A DNA stretch of 32,382 bases from Thermus composti. Its GTDB lineage: Bacteria; Deinococcota; Deinococci; Deinococcales; Thermaceae. Every line of letters starts with the position of its first letter. The stretch's first letter is position 1. The position numbers and the translations under genes were made by a program. The notes below the pieces were generated by a model. That model had not been told where the DNA came from, did not search any database, and saw only the letters and a program-made list of their open reading frames with translations. Where the stretch lies: assembly GCF_014647535.1 (NCBI RefSeq), contig NZ_BMPJ01000023.1, forward strand, positions 1-32,382, written 5' to 3'. Positions 6,649 through 12,822 of the stretch are shown piece after piece.

Positions 6649-7425
6649 ATGGAGCTTTGGGAAGCCCTTCTCTTGGGCGTGGTGGAGGGGCTCACGGAGT
6701 TTCTGCCCGTCTCCTCCACCGGCCACCTCACCCTCCTCTTCCACCTCCTGGGCCTCCCCGTGGAGGAGGACCCCTTTTTGAAGACCTTCCTCATCGCCAT
6801 CCAGCTTGGGGCCATTTTGGCCATCCTCCTCCTCTACGCCCGGCGCTTCCTGGTGGACCGGAGGCTTTGGCTTTACGTGGGGGTGGCCTTCGTGCCCACG
6901 GGGGCCATGGGGTTTCTCCTTTACCCTTGGATCAAGGGGGAGGTCCTGGGAAACGATCGGGTGGTGGTCTTTTTCCTCTTCTTCGTGGGGCTTCTCCTCC
7001 TTTGGGCCGACCGGCTCGCCCAAAGGGCCCGCTACCGGGACGTCCTGGAGCTTTCCCTTTTGCAGGCCGCCCTCATCGGGGTCTTCCAGGGGCTTGCCGC
7101 CCTCTTCCCCGGCACCAGCCGGAGCGGGGCCACCATCCTGGGGGGGCTCCTTTTGGGGCTTAGCCGCAAGGGGGCGGCGGAGTTCAGCTTCCTCCTCGCC
7201 CTCCCCACCATGCTCATCGCCGTGGGCTACGACCTCCTAAAAAGCGCCCCCCAGGTGCCGGAAGGGGGGTGGGGCCTTTTGGCCCTGGGGTTTTTGGCGG
7301 CCCTCTTGACCGCCCTTCTCACCGTTCGGGGGATGCTCCTCTTGGTGGAGCGGGTGGGCTTCACCCCCTTCGCCCTCTACCGCATGGCCCTGGCCCTGGT
7401 CTACGGCTACTTCTTCCTACGTTAG
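6649..7425 (+). CDS. uppP: Undecaprenyl-diphosphatase UppP (BacA family)
   Basis: A 258-residue polytopic membrane protein that dephosphorylates undecaprenyl diphosphate, recycling the lipid carrier of cell-wall synthesis and giving bacitracin tolerance. The two active-site motifs are present: [14 protein letters not shown] near the N-terminus and [10 protein letters not shown] in the middle. About eight hydrophobic helices follow the usual pattern. The start at 6649 is 7 nt after TACCAT; an in-frame ATG at 6640 would add three residues but would leave only part of the -10 upstream. Divergence from ispD links undecaprenyl use to isoprenoid supply. Its end overlaps the convergent aminotransferase gene by 9 bp. 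Confidence 0.95.
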   Translation: MELWEALLLGVVEGLTEFLPVSSTGHLTLLFHLLGLPVEEDPFLKTFLIAIQLGAILAILLLYARRFLVDRRLWLYVGVAFVPTGAMGFLLYPWIKGEVLGNDRVVVFFLFFVGLLLLWADRLAQRARYRDVLELSLLQAALIGVFQGLAALFPGTSRSGATILGGLLLGLSRKGAAEFSFLLALPTMLIAVGYDLLKSAPQVPEGGWGLLALGFLAALLTALLTVRGMLLLVERVGFTPFALYRMALALVYGYFFLR

Positions 7426-8478
7426 GGCCAAGACCCGGTCCAGGGCCTGAAGGAAGAGCTGGTAGCGCTCCCTGCGGGCCGCCTCCCCCATGAGGCCGAG
7501 CCTCAGCACCTGCCCCCGGGTGGGGCCGATCCCCCCGGCCACCGCCACCCCCTGGGCGTAGAGCCCCTTCACCAGCCGGTCCGCCTCCACCCCCTCGGGC
7601 GGCCGCACCACCAGGACCGTGGGCAGGGGGCTCGCCTTGGGGTAGGGGCGGAAACCCCGCGCCTTTAGCTCCTCCAAGAGCCAGGCGTAGGTCTCCTTAG
7701 CCCGGCGCTCCCGGGCCTCTATGCCCTCCTCCAAGGCTAGGTCTAAGGCCTCGAGGAGGGCGTAATGGAGGAGGACGGGAGTGGTGTGGTGGTACCCGCC
7801 CCGCTCCCAGTGCTCCGCCACCCGCTCAAAGTCCACGTACCAGCCCCGCTTTCCCGTAAAGGCCTTGCGGGCCTCGGCGGAAAGGGCGATGGGGGCAAGG
7901 CCGGGCGGGGCGGAAAGGCACTTCTGGCTTCCCGTGAAGGCGTAGGCCACCCCCATGGCCCGCATGGAAAAGGGGAGCATCCCCAGGGTGGTGACCGCAT
8001 CCAGGTAAAAAAGGACCCCGGCCTCCCGGGCCAGGGCCCCCACCGCCTCCGCCGGGTTCAGGACCCCGGTGGAGGTCTCCCCGTGGACCATGGCCACAAG
8101 GCGGTACCGCTTCCCCTTGAGGGCCCGGGCCACGGCCTCGGGGTCCACGGGCTCCCCCGGGGGAAAGGCCAGGACCTCGGGCTCCAGGCCCAAAAGGGCG
8201 GCCATCTCGGCGATGCGTTGGGAAAAGGCCCCGTTGACCAGGACCAGGACCGGCCCTCGGTCCAGGTTGGCCAGGCCCGCCTCCATGGCCAAGCTTCCCG
8301 AGCCGGCCAGGGCCGCAAGAAGCGCCCCCTCGCCGGGGTCAAAGAGCCGGAAAAGCCTTTCCTTAATGGCCTGGTTCACCCGGAGCACCTCGGGGTCCAG
8401 GTGGCCCCGCATGGGCCGCAAGAGGGCCTCCTGCACGCGGGGAGGGATGGGGGTGGGTCCTGGGGTCAGAAGCTCCAT
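7417..8478 (-). CDS. Class V PLP-dependent aminotransferase (serine/alanine-glyoxylate type)
   Basis: A 353-residue fold-type I enzyme. It begins with the [10 protein letters not shown] motif of the SPT/AGT group. [11 protein letters not shown] (132-142) contacts the cofactor, Asp160 in YLDAVTTLG binds the pyridine nitrogen, and Lys186 in FTGSQKCL is the expected Schiff-base lysine. The C-terminus [16 protein letters not shown] is also typical. Such enzymes use serine, alanine or, in some thermophiles, phosphoserine as amino donor; the sequence alone does not choose. The ATG at 8478 is preceded by AGGGAGG. Its 100-nt leader carries a short reading frame and two alternative hairpins, suggesting attenuation. 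It diverges from dnaJ and converges on uppP. Confidence 0.93.
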   Translation of the reverse strand: MELLTPGPTPIPPRVQEALLRPMRGHLDPEVLRVNQAIKERLFRLFDPGEGALLAALAGSGSLAMEAGLANLDRGPVLVLVNGAFSQRIAEMAALLGLEPEVLAFPPGEPVDPEAVARALKGKRYRLVAMVHGETSTGVLNPAEAVGALAREAGVLFYLDAVTTLGMLPFSMRAMGVAYAFTGSQKCLSAPPGLAPIALSAEARKAFTGKRGWYVDFERVAEHWERGGYHHTTPVLLHYALLEALDLALEEGIEARERRAKETYAWLLEELKARGFRPYPKASPLPTVLVVRPPEGVEADRLVKGLYAQGVAVAGGIGPTRGQVLRLGLMGEAARRERYQLFLQALDRVLALT

Positions 8479-8577
8479 GGCGTCCTCCCTAAAAGCCGAG
8501 GCCCCCGCGGGCAAGCCCGGGGGGGCCCTTCCCGAAGGAAGGGGCCCCCTACCGGGTAGCTCGCAGGAGCCTCATTG
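8479..8577 (-). promoter_or_regulatory. Attenuator-like leader of the aminotransferase gene
   Basis: On the minus strand the predicted transcript starts near 8577 and holds an 8-codon frame (8575-8549), then hairpin 1 (8549-8521, GGGGGCCC-type arms closed by a C-UUCG-G tetraloop at 8536-8533), then hairpin 2 (8527-8500), followed by TCGGCTTTT (8499-8491) and the ribosome-binding site at 8490-8484. The C-rich segment 8525-8520 can pair either with the G run at 8549-8545 or with the G run at 8506-8502, so the two hairpins exclude each other. I match it to no known riboswitch. Confidence 0.5.
8549..8575 (-). CDS. Putative leader peptide MRLLRATR
   Basis: ATG (8575-8573), seven sense codons and TAG (8551-8549) lie within two nt of the predicted transcript start. 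The stop codon abuts the first arm of hairpin 1, so a ribosome reaching it would block that hairpin and favour the terminator-like hairpin 2. It could be chance: the peptide is short, and arginine or leucine enrichment has no obvious link to the aminotransferase. Confidence 0.3.
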   Translation of the reverse strand: MRLLRATR

Positions 8578-8581
8578 CCCG

Positions 8582-8617
8582 GCACTTTAGCAAAGGCCCC
8601 CCCTCCTTGTAAAGTGC
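8582..8617. promoter_or_regulatory. Mirror-image divergent promoter (aminotransferase / dnaJ)
   Basis: GCACTTTA (8582-8589) and TAAAGTGC (8610-8617) form an 8-bp inverted repeat. For dnaJ, TAAAGT (8610-8615) is the -10 and TTTAGC (8586-8591) the -35, with an 18-bp spacer. For the aminotransferase the same elements swap roles: TTTACA (8613-8608) as -35, 18-bp spacer, TAAAGT (8589-8584) as -10. Each -10 therefore overlaps the other promoter's -35. Confidence 0.65.
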
Positions 8618-8624
8618 TAAGTGG

Positions 8625-9674
8625 ATGAAGGACTACTACGCCATCCTGGGGGTGGACCGGAACGCCACCCAGGAGGAGATCAAGCGCGCCTACCGGAGGC
8701 TTGCCCTCAAATACCACCCCGACAAGAACCCCGGGGACAAGGAGGCAGAGGAACGCTTCAAGGAGATCAACGAGGCCTACGCCGTCCTCTCCGACCCCAA
8801 GAAGCGGGCCCAGTACGACCAGGGGATCCTGGCCGCCCCTGAGTTCCAGGCCGAGGACCTCTTTGACCTTTTCGCCCAGGTTTTCGGCTTCCGCTCCCCC
8901 CGGGCCGCCCCCAGGGGGGAGGACCTGGAGGCCGAGGTGGAGGTGGAGCTCCAAGACCTCCTCCACGGGGCGGAAAAGGAGGTGGTCTACGCCCGCCTCG
9001 TCCCCTGCGAGGCCTGCGGGGGAGAGGGGGGCAAGCGGGTGGTCTGCCCCACCTGCCACGGCCAAGGGGTGGTGGAAAGCTACCGGCAGGGGTTTTTCGG
9101 CACCTTCCTCACCCGCTCCGCCTGCCCCCACTGCAAGGGCCAAGGAAGCCTCCTCGCCGAGGCCTGCCCCACCTGCCGGGGCCGGGGGCGGGTGGCCCGG
9201 GAAACCCGCCTGAGCGTGCGCATCCCTCCAGGGGTGGACGAGGGCCAGGTGCTCCGGGTCCCCGGCTACGGCAACCTGGCCCCCGGGGGGCCAGGGGACC
9301 TTTACGTGCGGATCCGCGTCCGGCCCCACCCCCACCTGGAGCGGCAGGGGGCGGATCTGGTCTACCGCCTTTCCATCGGCCTGGCCCAGGCCGCCCTGGG
9401 GGCCAGGGTGGAGGTCCCGGGGCTTTCCGGGCCCATCCCCTTGGACCTCCCCCCGGGGACCCAGCCCGGGGAGGTCTTTGAGCTCCCCGGGGAGGGGCTT
9501 CCCTACCCGGGGGGCCGGGGCAGGGGGGCGCTTAGGGTGGTGGTGGAGCTATCCGTCCCCAAGAAGCTTTCCCCCAAGGCGCAAAAGCTCCTGAGGGCCT
9601 ACGCCGAGGAGGTGGGGGAGGCGGTGGCTCCCGAGGGGTTTTGGGATAAGCTAAAGGGCCTCTTCCGCAAGTAG
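8625..9674 (+). CDS. dnaJ: Chaperone DnaJ, zinc-finger type without a G/F linker
   Basis: A 349-residue Hsp40 that stimulates DnaK ATP hydrolysis and binds unfolded clients. The J domain (1-66) has HPD at 31-33. Four CxxCxGxG zinc-finger repeats are seen at Cys128/131, 141/144, 167/170 and 181/184, followed by the two beta-rich substrate domains (to about 320). The Gly/Phe-rich linker that normally follows the J domain is missing; residues 70-105 are instead acidic and hydrophobic ([18 protein letters not shown]). No dnaK or grpE is next to it. I recall that the dnaK-operon DnaJ of Thermus lacks the zinc finger, so this would be a second paralogue. The ATG is 9 nt from the -10 box, so the 5' leader is very short. 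Confidence 0.94.
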   Translation: MKDYYAILGVDRNATQEEIKRAYRRLALKYHPDKNPGDKEAEERFKEINEAYAVLSDPKKRAQYDQGILAAPEFQAEDLFDLFAQVFGFRSPRAAPRGEDLEAEVEVELQDLLHGAEKEVVYARLVPCEACGGEGGKRVVCPTCHGQGVVESYRQGFFGTFLTRSACPHCKGQGSLLAEACPTCRGRGRVARETRLSVRIPPGVDEGQVLRVPGYGNLAPGGPGDLYVRIRVRPHPHLERQGADLVYRLSIGLAQAALGARVEVPGLSGPIPLDLPPGTQPGEVFELPGEGLPYPGGRGRGALRVVVELSVPKKLSPKAQKLLRAYAEEVGEAVAPEGFWDKLKGLFRK

Positions 9675-9683
9675 CCCCTTTGT

Positions 9684-9691
9684 GGTAAAGT
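9684..9691 (+). promoter_or_regulatory. Promoter of cspA
   Basis: TGGTAAAGT is an extended -10 (TAAAGT at 9686-9691), 12 nt after the dnaJ stop codon. It gives a start near 9698 and an unusually long leader of about 90 nt, unlike most genes in the window. Confidence 0.6.
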
Positions 9692-9697
9692 GAGGCA

Positions 9698-9787
9698 TTC
9701 CGGGTCGCTTTAGGGTGGCCCCTCGGGTCTAAAGCAGCCCCTCAAGCCCCGGATACGGGCCCAAGGGCCCGGAAGAGAAGGAGCAGT
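9698..9787 (+). other. Structured 5' leader of cspA
   Basis: The leader contains GCTTTAG (9707-9713) paired with CTAAAGC (9729-9735), and a second hairpin CGGGCCC-AA-GGGCCCG (9756-9771) just before the ribosome-binding site AAGGAG (9778-9783). Long folding leaders are characteristic of cold-shock mRNAs, where they can act as temperature-dependent switches; that role here is inferred. Confidence 0.5.
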
Positions 9788-10009
9788 ATGCAGAAGGGTC
9801 GGGTCAAGTGGTTCAACGCGGAGAAGGGCTACGGCTTCATTGAGCGGGAGGGGGACACGGACGTCTTCGTCCACTACACCGCCATCAACGCCAGGGGGTT
9901 CCGCACCCTGAACGAGGGGGACATCGTCACCTTTGACGTGGAGCCCGGCAAGAACGGCAAGGGCCCCCAGGCGGTGAACGTCACCGTGGTGGAGCCGGCC
10001 CGCAGGTAA
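9788..10009 (+). CDS. cspA: Cold shock protein (CspA family)
   Basis: A 73-residue single cold-shock domain (five-stranded OB fold) that binds single-stranded RNA and DNA and acts as an RNA chaperone. The start [17 protein letters not shown] includes RNP1 (KGYGFIE), and VFVHY is RNP2. The length is standard. It has a strong ribosome-binding site (AAGGAG, 4 nt spacing), a long structured leader and a strong terminator, so it is probably a monocistronic, highly expressed gene. Confidence 0.97.
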   Translation: MQKGRVKWFNAEKGYGFIEREGDTDVFVHYTAINARGFRTLNEGDIVTFDVEPGKNGKGPQAVNVTVVEPARR

Positions 10010-10021
10010 AAGGGCCCCTTT

Positions 10022-10052
10022 GCCGCCCCAGGGAAACCCTGGGGCGGCTTTT
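10022..10052 (+). terminator. Intrinsic terminator of cspA
   Basis: GCCGCCCCAGGG (10022-10033) pairs perfectly with CCCTGGGGCGGC (10037-10048) across an AAA loop and is followed by TTTT. This is the clearest terminator in the window. Confidence 0.92.
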
Positions 10053-10080
10053 CATCACCCCTTTCTCAGAAAGGACCGGG

Positions 10081-10086
10081 TAGCAT
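10081..10086 (+). promoter_or_regulatory. -10 box of the GNAT gene (leaderless)
   Basis: TAGCAT at 10081-10086 ends 7 nt before the ATG at 10094, so transcription should begin at or beside the start codon. The -35 region is poor. Confidence 0.5.
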
Positions 10087-10093
10087 AGGGGGG

Positions 10094-10558
10094 ATGCGCA
10101 CCCTGAACCTGGTCTTCCGCCCGGTGCTGCTCCAAGACGCTCCTTTGCTCCACGAGCTTTACCTGGCCTGCCCGGGTTATTTCACCCTCATCGGTATGGA
10201 ACCGCCCGGCCTCGAGGACGTGGTCCGGGACCTGGTCACCCTCCAGAATGATCCCCGCCGACGGGCTTTTTTGATCCTCGAGGAGGACGAGGTGGTGGGC
10301 TATGTGGACTACAAGCTCCACTACCCCGAGGCCCAAGACGCCACCCTAAGCCTCCTCCTCATCCGGGAGGACCGCCAGGGTCAGGGCCTGGGGCGGCGGG
10401 CCCTGGCCCACCTGATGGGCCACCTGGCGGGGGCCGAGCGGCTCTACGCCGTGGTCTACGGCAACAACCCCCGGGCCAAGGCCTTCTTCCAGGGCCAGGG
10501 CTTCCGCCACGTCAAAGACGGTGGCCCCGCCCTGAGCTGGTACGTGCGGGAGCTTTAA
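10094..10558 (+). CDS. GNAT-family N-acetyltransferase
   Basis: A 154-residue GCN5-related acetyltransferase. The acetyl-CoA-binding motif A is REDRQGQGLGRRAL (about 93-106), following the beta-strand DATLSLLLI, and the C-terminal motif NNPRAKAFFQGQGF is typical. The substrate (protein N-terminus, small amine or antibiotic) is not indicated. It appears monocistronic, with a leaderless start and a convergent neighbour (ferredoxin). Confidence 0.9.
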   Translation: MRTLNLVFRPVLLQDAPLLHELYLACPGYFTLIGMEPPGLEDVVRDLVTLQNDPRRRAFLILEEDEVVGYVDYKLHYPEAQDATLSLLLIREDRQGQGLGRRALAHLMGHLAGAERLYAVVYGNNPRAKAFFQGQGFRHVKDGGPALSWYVREL

Positions 10559-10561
10559 GCG

Positions 10562-10585
10562 CCCCGCCCCAGTCCGGGGACGGGG
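10562..10585. terminator. Hairpin between convergent GNAT and ferredoxin genes
   Basis: CCCCGCCCC (10562-10570) can pair with GGGGACGGGG (10576-10585) with one bulge. It lies 3 nt after the GNAT stop. There is no U run on the plus strand; on the minus strand it is followed by CGCTTAAA. It may serve both genes. Confidence 0.45.
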
Positions 10586-10605
10586 TGGCCTCCTTGGGCC
10601 TAGGC

Positions 10606-10845
10606 TCACTCCAGGCCCGCTAGCTTCCGGTTCTTTTCAATGTAGTGCCGCCACTGCTCGGGCACGTCCTCCTCGGGGTAGATGGCGTTCACCGGGCAGG
10701 CGGGAACACAGGCCCCGCAATCAATGCACTCCTCGGGGTGGATGTAGAACTGGTCCCCCCCGTCGTAGATGCACTCCACGGGGCAAACCTCCACGCAGGA
10801 CTGGTCCTTGACACCGATGCAGGGTTCGCAGATCACGTGCGGCAT
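10606..10845 (-). CDS. fdxA: Seven-iron ferredoxin (3Fe-4S/4Fe-4S)
   Basis: A 79-residue cytosolic electron carrier. CEPCIGVKDQSCVEVCPVEC holds the ligands of the 3Fe-4S cluster plus one for the 4Fe-4S cluster, and CIDCGACVPACP holds the 4Fe-4S set. The C-terminal extension (PEQWRHYIEKNRKLAGLE) is normal for the Thermus/Azotobacter-type seven-iron ferredoxins, and 79 residues is the length I recall for the Thermus protein. A near-consensus promoter at 10877-10903 and the ribosome-binding site GGAGGTGAAGG support independent high expression. Confidence 0.96.
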   Translation of the reverse strand: MPHVICEPCIGVKDQSCVEVCPVECIYDGGDQFYIHPEECIDCGACVPACPVNAIYPEEDVPEQWRHYIEKNRKLAGLE

Positions 10846-10876
10846 TCCTTCACCTCCCGAGCCTCCGCTCCCCCCT

Positions 10877-10903
10877 ATTTTAGGGCAAATCCCCTCCTGT
10901 CAA
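10877..10903 (-). promoter_or_regulatory. Promoter of the ferredoxin gene
   Basis: On the minus strand, TTGACA (10903-10898) is followed after 15 bp by TAAAAT (10882-10877). The -35 is perfect and the -10 nearly so, but the spacer is short. It lies just past the stop codon of the upstream CBS-like gene. Confidence 0.65.
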
Positions 10904-10907
10904 GCCC

Positions 10908-11447
10908 CTAGATCCCCAGGTGGCGGAAAAAGGCCTCCCGAGGAATGGCCCCCACCACCTCCTCCCCCCGGACCACGAGGACCAGGGGCTGGCGGAGGAA
11001 AAGGGGGTAGAGCTCGCTCGCCGCCACCTCCGCCTCCACGCTGGGCACCTCCTCCAGGGGCAGGATATGGTCGGCGAGCCCCAGCACCCCTACGGGCCTC
11101 CCCTCCTGCTCCAAAAGGACCACCCCCCGGCCCTCGTAGGCCTCCAAAGAGGCCACCCGGGAGAGGGGCCGGGCCAGGCGCCGGGCCGGGGTGGGGGCGA
11201 TCAGCCCCGCGGTGAGGAGGGTCAGGCAGGGCACCCGCACCGCCCGGCTGGCCACGGCCAGGGCGAAGGAAAAGACCAAAAGAAAGACGAGCCCCTCCAA
11301 AAGCCCGTAAAGGTTAAGCCCTTTCCAACCAAGCCGCCCCTCCCCCCCTAGGAGAACGTGGACGAGGAGGGAGAAGAGAAGCCCCAGGACCAAGGCGGCC
11401 AGGTAGGCGAAGAGCCCGGCCAGGCGCAGCTCCTTCACCGTGCGCAT
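10908..11447 (-). CDS. Membrane protein with a CBS-like cytosolic domain
   Basis: A 179-residue protein. Two hydrophobic helices (about 9-34 and 49-70) are followed by a soluble domain from about 88 that resembles a degenerate CBS pair: SRVASLEAYEGRGVVLLEQEGRPVGVLG in the first half, and LVVRGEEVVGAIPREAFFRHL at the end. CBS domains usually sense adenosyl compounds. The two-helix plus CBS arrangement recalls the C-terminal part of site-2 proteases, but no HExxH motif is present. It starts 4 nt after the stop codon of the MobA-like gene, so the two form an operon. Function unknown. Confidence 0.8.
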   Translation of the reverse strand: MRTVKELRLAGLFAYLAALVLGLLFSLLVHVLLGGEGRLGWKGLNLYGLLEGLVFLLVFSFALAVASRAVRVPCLTLLTAGLIAPTPARRLARPLSRVASLEAYEGRGVVLLEQEGRPVGVLGLADHILPLEEVPSVEAEVAASELYPLFLRQPLVLVVRGEEVVGAIPREAFFRHLGI

Positions 11448-11451
11448 GGGT

Positions 11452-12144
11452 CTAGCTTACCAGCTCCTCTTCCCGGTCCACGTCCACCCCCACCTCGGGG
11501 TAGGGGGTGATGAGGGCTTTGGCCTCCACGCCCAGGATCCGGCCCGCCCGGGCCTCCACCTCTCCCAAGGAGAGCCTTCCCAAGAGGAGCTTGAAGAGGA
11601 CGTCCCACCCCACGAGCCGGGCCAGGGCCAGGGGGCGCTTGCGCAGGGCCACCACCCGCCGGGCTAGAGGCAGTGCCTGGAAGAAGAGGGCCTTGTCCAA
11701 AAGGAGGAGGTTCCCCCCGGTGAAGGTGCCCTCCTTTAGCCGGGCGTAGGTGCGCCGGGTCTTGGGGAAGCGGGCCTCCACCGCCTCCTTGGGCACGATG
11801 GGGTAGACCAAGGCGGCCTTGGGGGCCTTTTCCAGGACGAAGCGCACCGCCTCCGGGGTGAGGTGAGGGATGTCGGCGGTGGCCACCAGGACGCGGCCCT
11901 CCACGTGGGCCAAGGCGGCCTCGAGGTTGTCCAGAAGGCTTCCCCGGTCCGGGAGGACCAGGCGGGGCGAGGGGGAAAGCCCCTGGGCCTCCCCCACGTA
12001 GACCACGGAAAGCCCCGCCCCCGCCAGGGCCTCCATCACCCACGCCGCCAAAGGCCTTCCCCGGTAAGGCACCAGGGCCTTGCTCCGCACCCCGTACTTC
12101 TCGGCCCAGGGCTCTGCACCGCCCGCCAGGACAATCGCCTCCAC
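11452..12144 (-). CDS. MobA-like NTP transferase family protein
   Basis: A 230-residue nucleotidyltransferase. The N-terminus IVLAGGAEPWAEKYGVRSK, ending in the conserved lysine with KALVPYRGRPL, is the NTP-binding loop, and VATADIPHLT supplies the metal-binding Asp. The C-terminal region (WDVLFKLLLGRLSL, then TPYPEVGVDVDREEEL) is characteristic of a MobA-like subgroup, and I recall a structure of the Thermus homologue with unassigned function. Candidate products are molybdenum-cofactor nucleotides or sugar nucleotides. The start is GTG at 12144, 6 nt from a -10 TAGCAT, consistent with a leaderless mRNA. It is divergent from the SdpI-family gene. Confidence 0.88.
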   Translation of the reverse strand: MEAIVLAGGAEPWAEKYGVRSKALVPYRGRPLAAWVMEALAGAGLSVVYVGEAQGLSPSPRLVLPDRGSLLDNLEAALAHVEGRVLVATADIPHLTPEAVRFVLEKAPKAALVYPIVPKEAVEARFPKTRRTYARLKEGTFTGGNLLLLDKALFFQALPLARRVVALRKRPLALARLVGWDVLFKLLLGRLSLGEVEARAGRILGVEAKALITPYPEVGVDVDREEELVS

Positions 12145-12150
12145 CCCTCC

Positions 12151-12160
12151 ATGCTACCCT
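12151..12160. promoter_or_regulatory. Interlocked -10 boxes of the MobA-like and SdpI-family genes
   Basis: ATGCTACCCT holds TAGCAT on the minus strand (12156-12151) and TACCCT on the plus strand (12155-12160), sharing TA at 12155-12156. Each is followed by 6 nt and a start codon (GTG at 12144 and ATG at 12167). The plus box has TG at the extended -10 position. Confidence 0.65.
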
Positions 12161-12166
12161 CAGACC

Positions 12167-12805
12167 ATGGCCCGTTGGCTCGCCCCTTTAGGCCTAGGCC
12201 TCACCTGGGCCCTGACCCTCTGGGTCTACCCGAGGCTGCCCGAGAAGATCCCCGCCCACTGGAACGCCCTCGGGGAGGTGGACCGGTACGGGAGCCGCCT
12301 CGAGGTCTTCCTCCTCCCCCTCGTCCTCACCTTCCTCTACCCCCTCCTGGCCCTCGCCCCCCGCTTGGACCCCAAGCTCAGGGGGGAAGCCCCCAGGGCC
12401 TGGCCTTGGCTTGAGGCTGGGGTGGTCTGGACCCTGGCCTTCCTCCAAGGGATCTTCCTCTACGCCACCTGGCGGGAGGTCCAGGGTAGGCCCTTCCCCC
12501 TGGGGCAGGCCTTTCTGCTAGGGGTGGGGCTTTGCTTCCTGGCCCTCGGCCTCCTCCTGCCCCGGCTTTCCCCCAACTACCTGGCGGGGGTCCGCACCCC
12601 CTGGACCCTGGAAAGCCCCGAGGTCTGGCGCAAAACGCACCGGCGGGCGGGCCTCGTCTTCGCCCTCTTGGGGCTTTTGGCCTGGGCCGCCGCCTTTTTG
12701 GGGGCGTGGGGGGTCTGGCTTTGGCTTTTGGGCCTCGTCCTGGGAAGCCTTTACCTGGTGGTCTTCTCCTACCTGGCCTGGCGCAAGGAAAGCCCCGGCC
12801 CGTAG
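12167..12805 (+). CDS. SdpI/DUF1648-family membrane protein
   Basis: A 212-residue polytopic membrane protein. The N-terminal DUF1648 motif is clear (YPRLPEKIPAHWNALGEVDRYGSR, about residues 22-45), and the C-terminal SdpI-like half contains NYLAGVRTPWTLESPEVWRKTHR, the conserved G(I/V)R(T/I)PWT...W..TH motif. About six hydrophobic helices surround these loops. SdpI relatives confer immunity to toxic peptides in Bacillus, but most homologues are uncharacterised. A hairpin overlaps the stop codon. Confidence 0.9.
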   Translation: MARWLAPLGLGLTWALTLWVYPRLPEKIPAHWNALGEVDRYGSRLEVFLLPLVLTFLYPLLALAPRLDPKLRGEAPRAWPWLEAGVVWTLAFLQGIFLYATWREVQGRPFPLGQAFLLGVGLCFLALGLLLPRLSPNYLAGVRTPWTLESPEVWRKTHRRAGLVFALLGLLAWAAAFLGAWGVWLWLLGLVLGSLYLVVFSYLAWRKESPGP

Positions 12806-12814
12806 GGCCGGGGC
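12785..12814. terminator. Bidirectional terminator between SdpI-family and PEGA genes
   Basis: GCCCCGGCCC (12792-12801) and GGGCCGGGGC (12805-12814) form a perfect 10-bp stem. On the minus strand it is followed by TTTCCTT, so it terminates the PEGA gene well. On the plus strand the first arm lies inside the last codons of the SdpI-family gene. Confidence 0.8.
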
Positions 12815-12822
12815 CTTGTGCC

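Noticed and set aside
5980-7425. 481-codon plus-strand frame spanning ispD and uppP
   Set aside because: Only its last 258 codons (from 6649) encode UppP. The rest is the complement of ispD, with low-complexity Gly/His/Pro sequence, an effect of GC-rich third positions.
8479-8590. Known riboswitch upstream of the aminotransferase (fluoride, SAM, glycine, THF, guanidine)
   Set aside because: None of the conserved cores I remember fits; only generic alternative hairpins and a uORF are seen.
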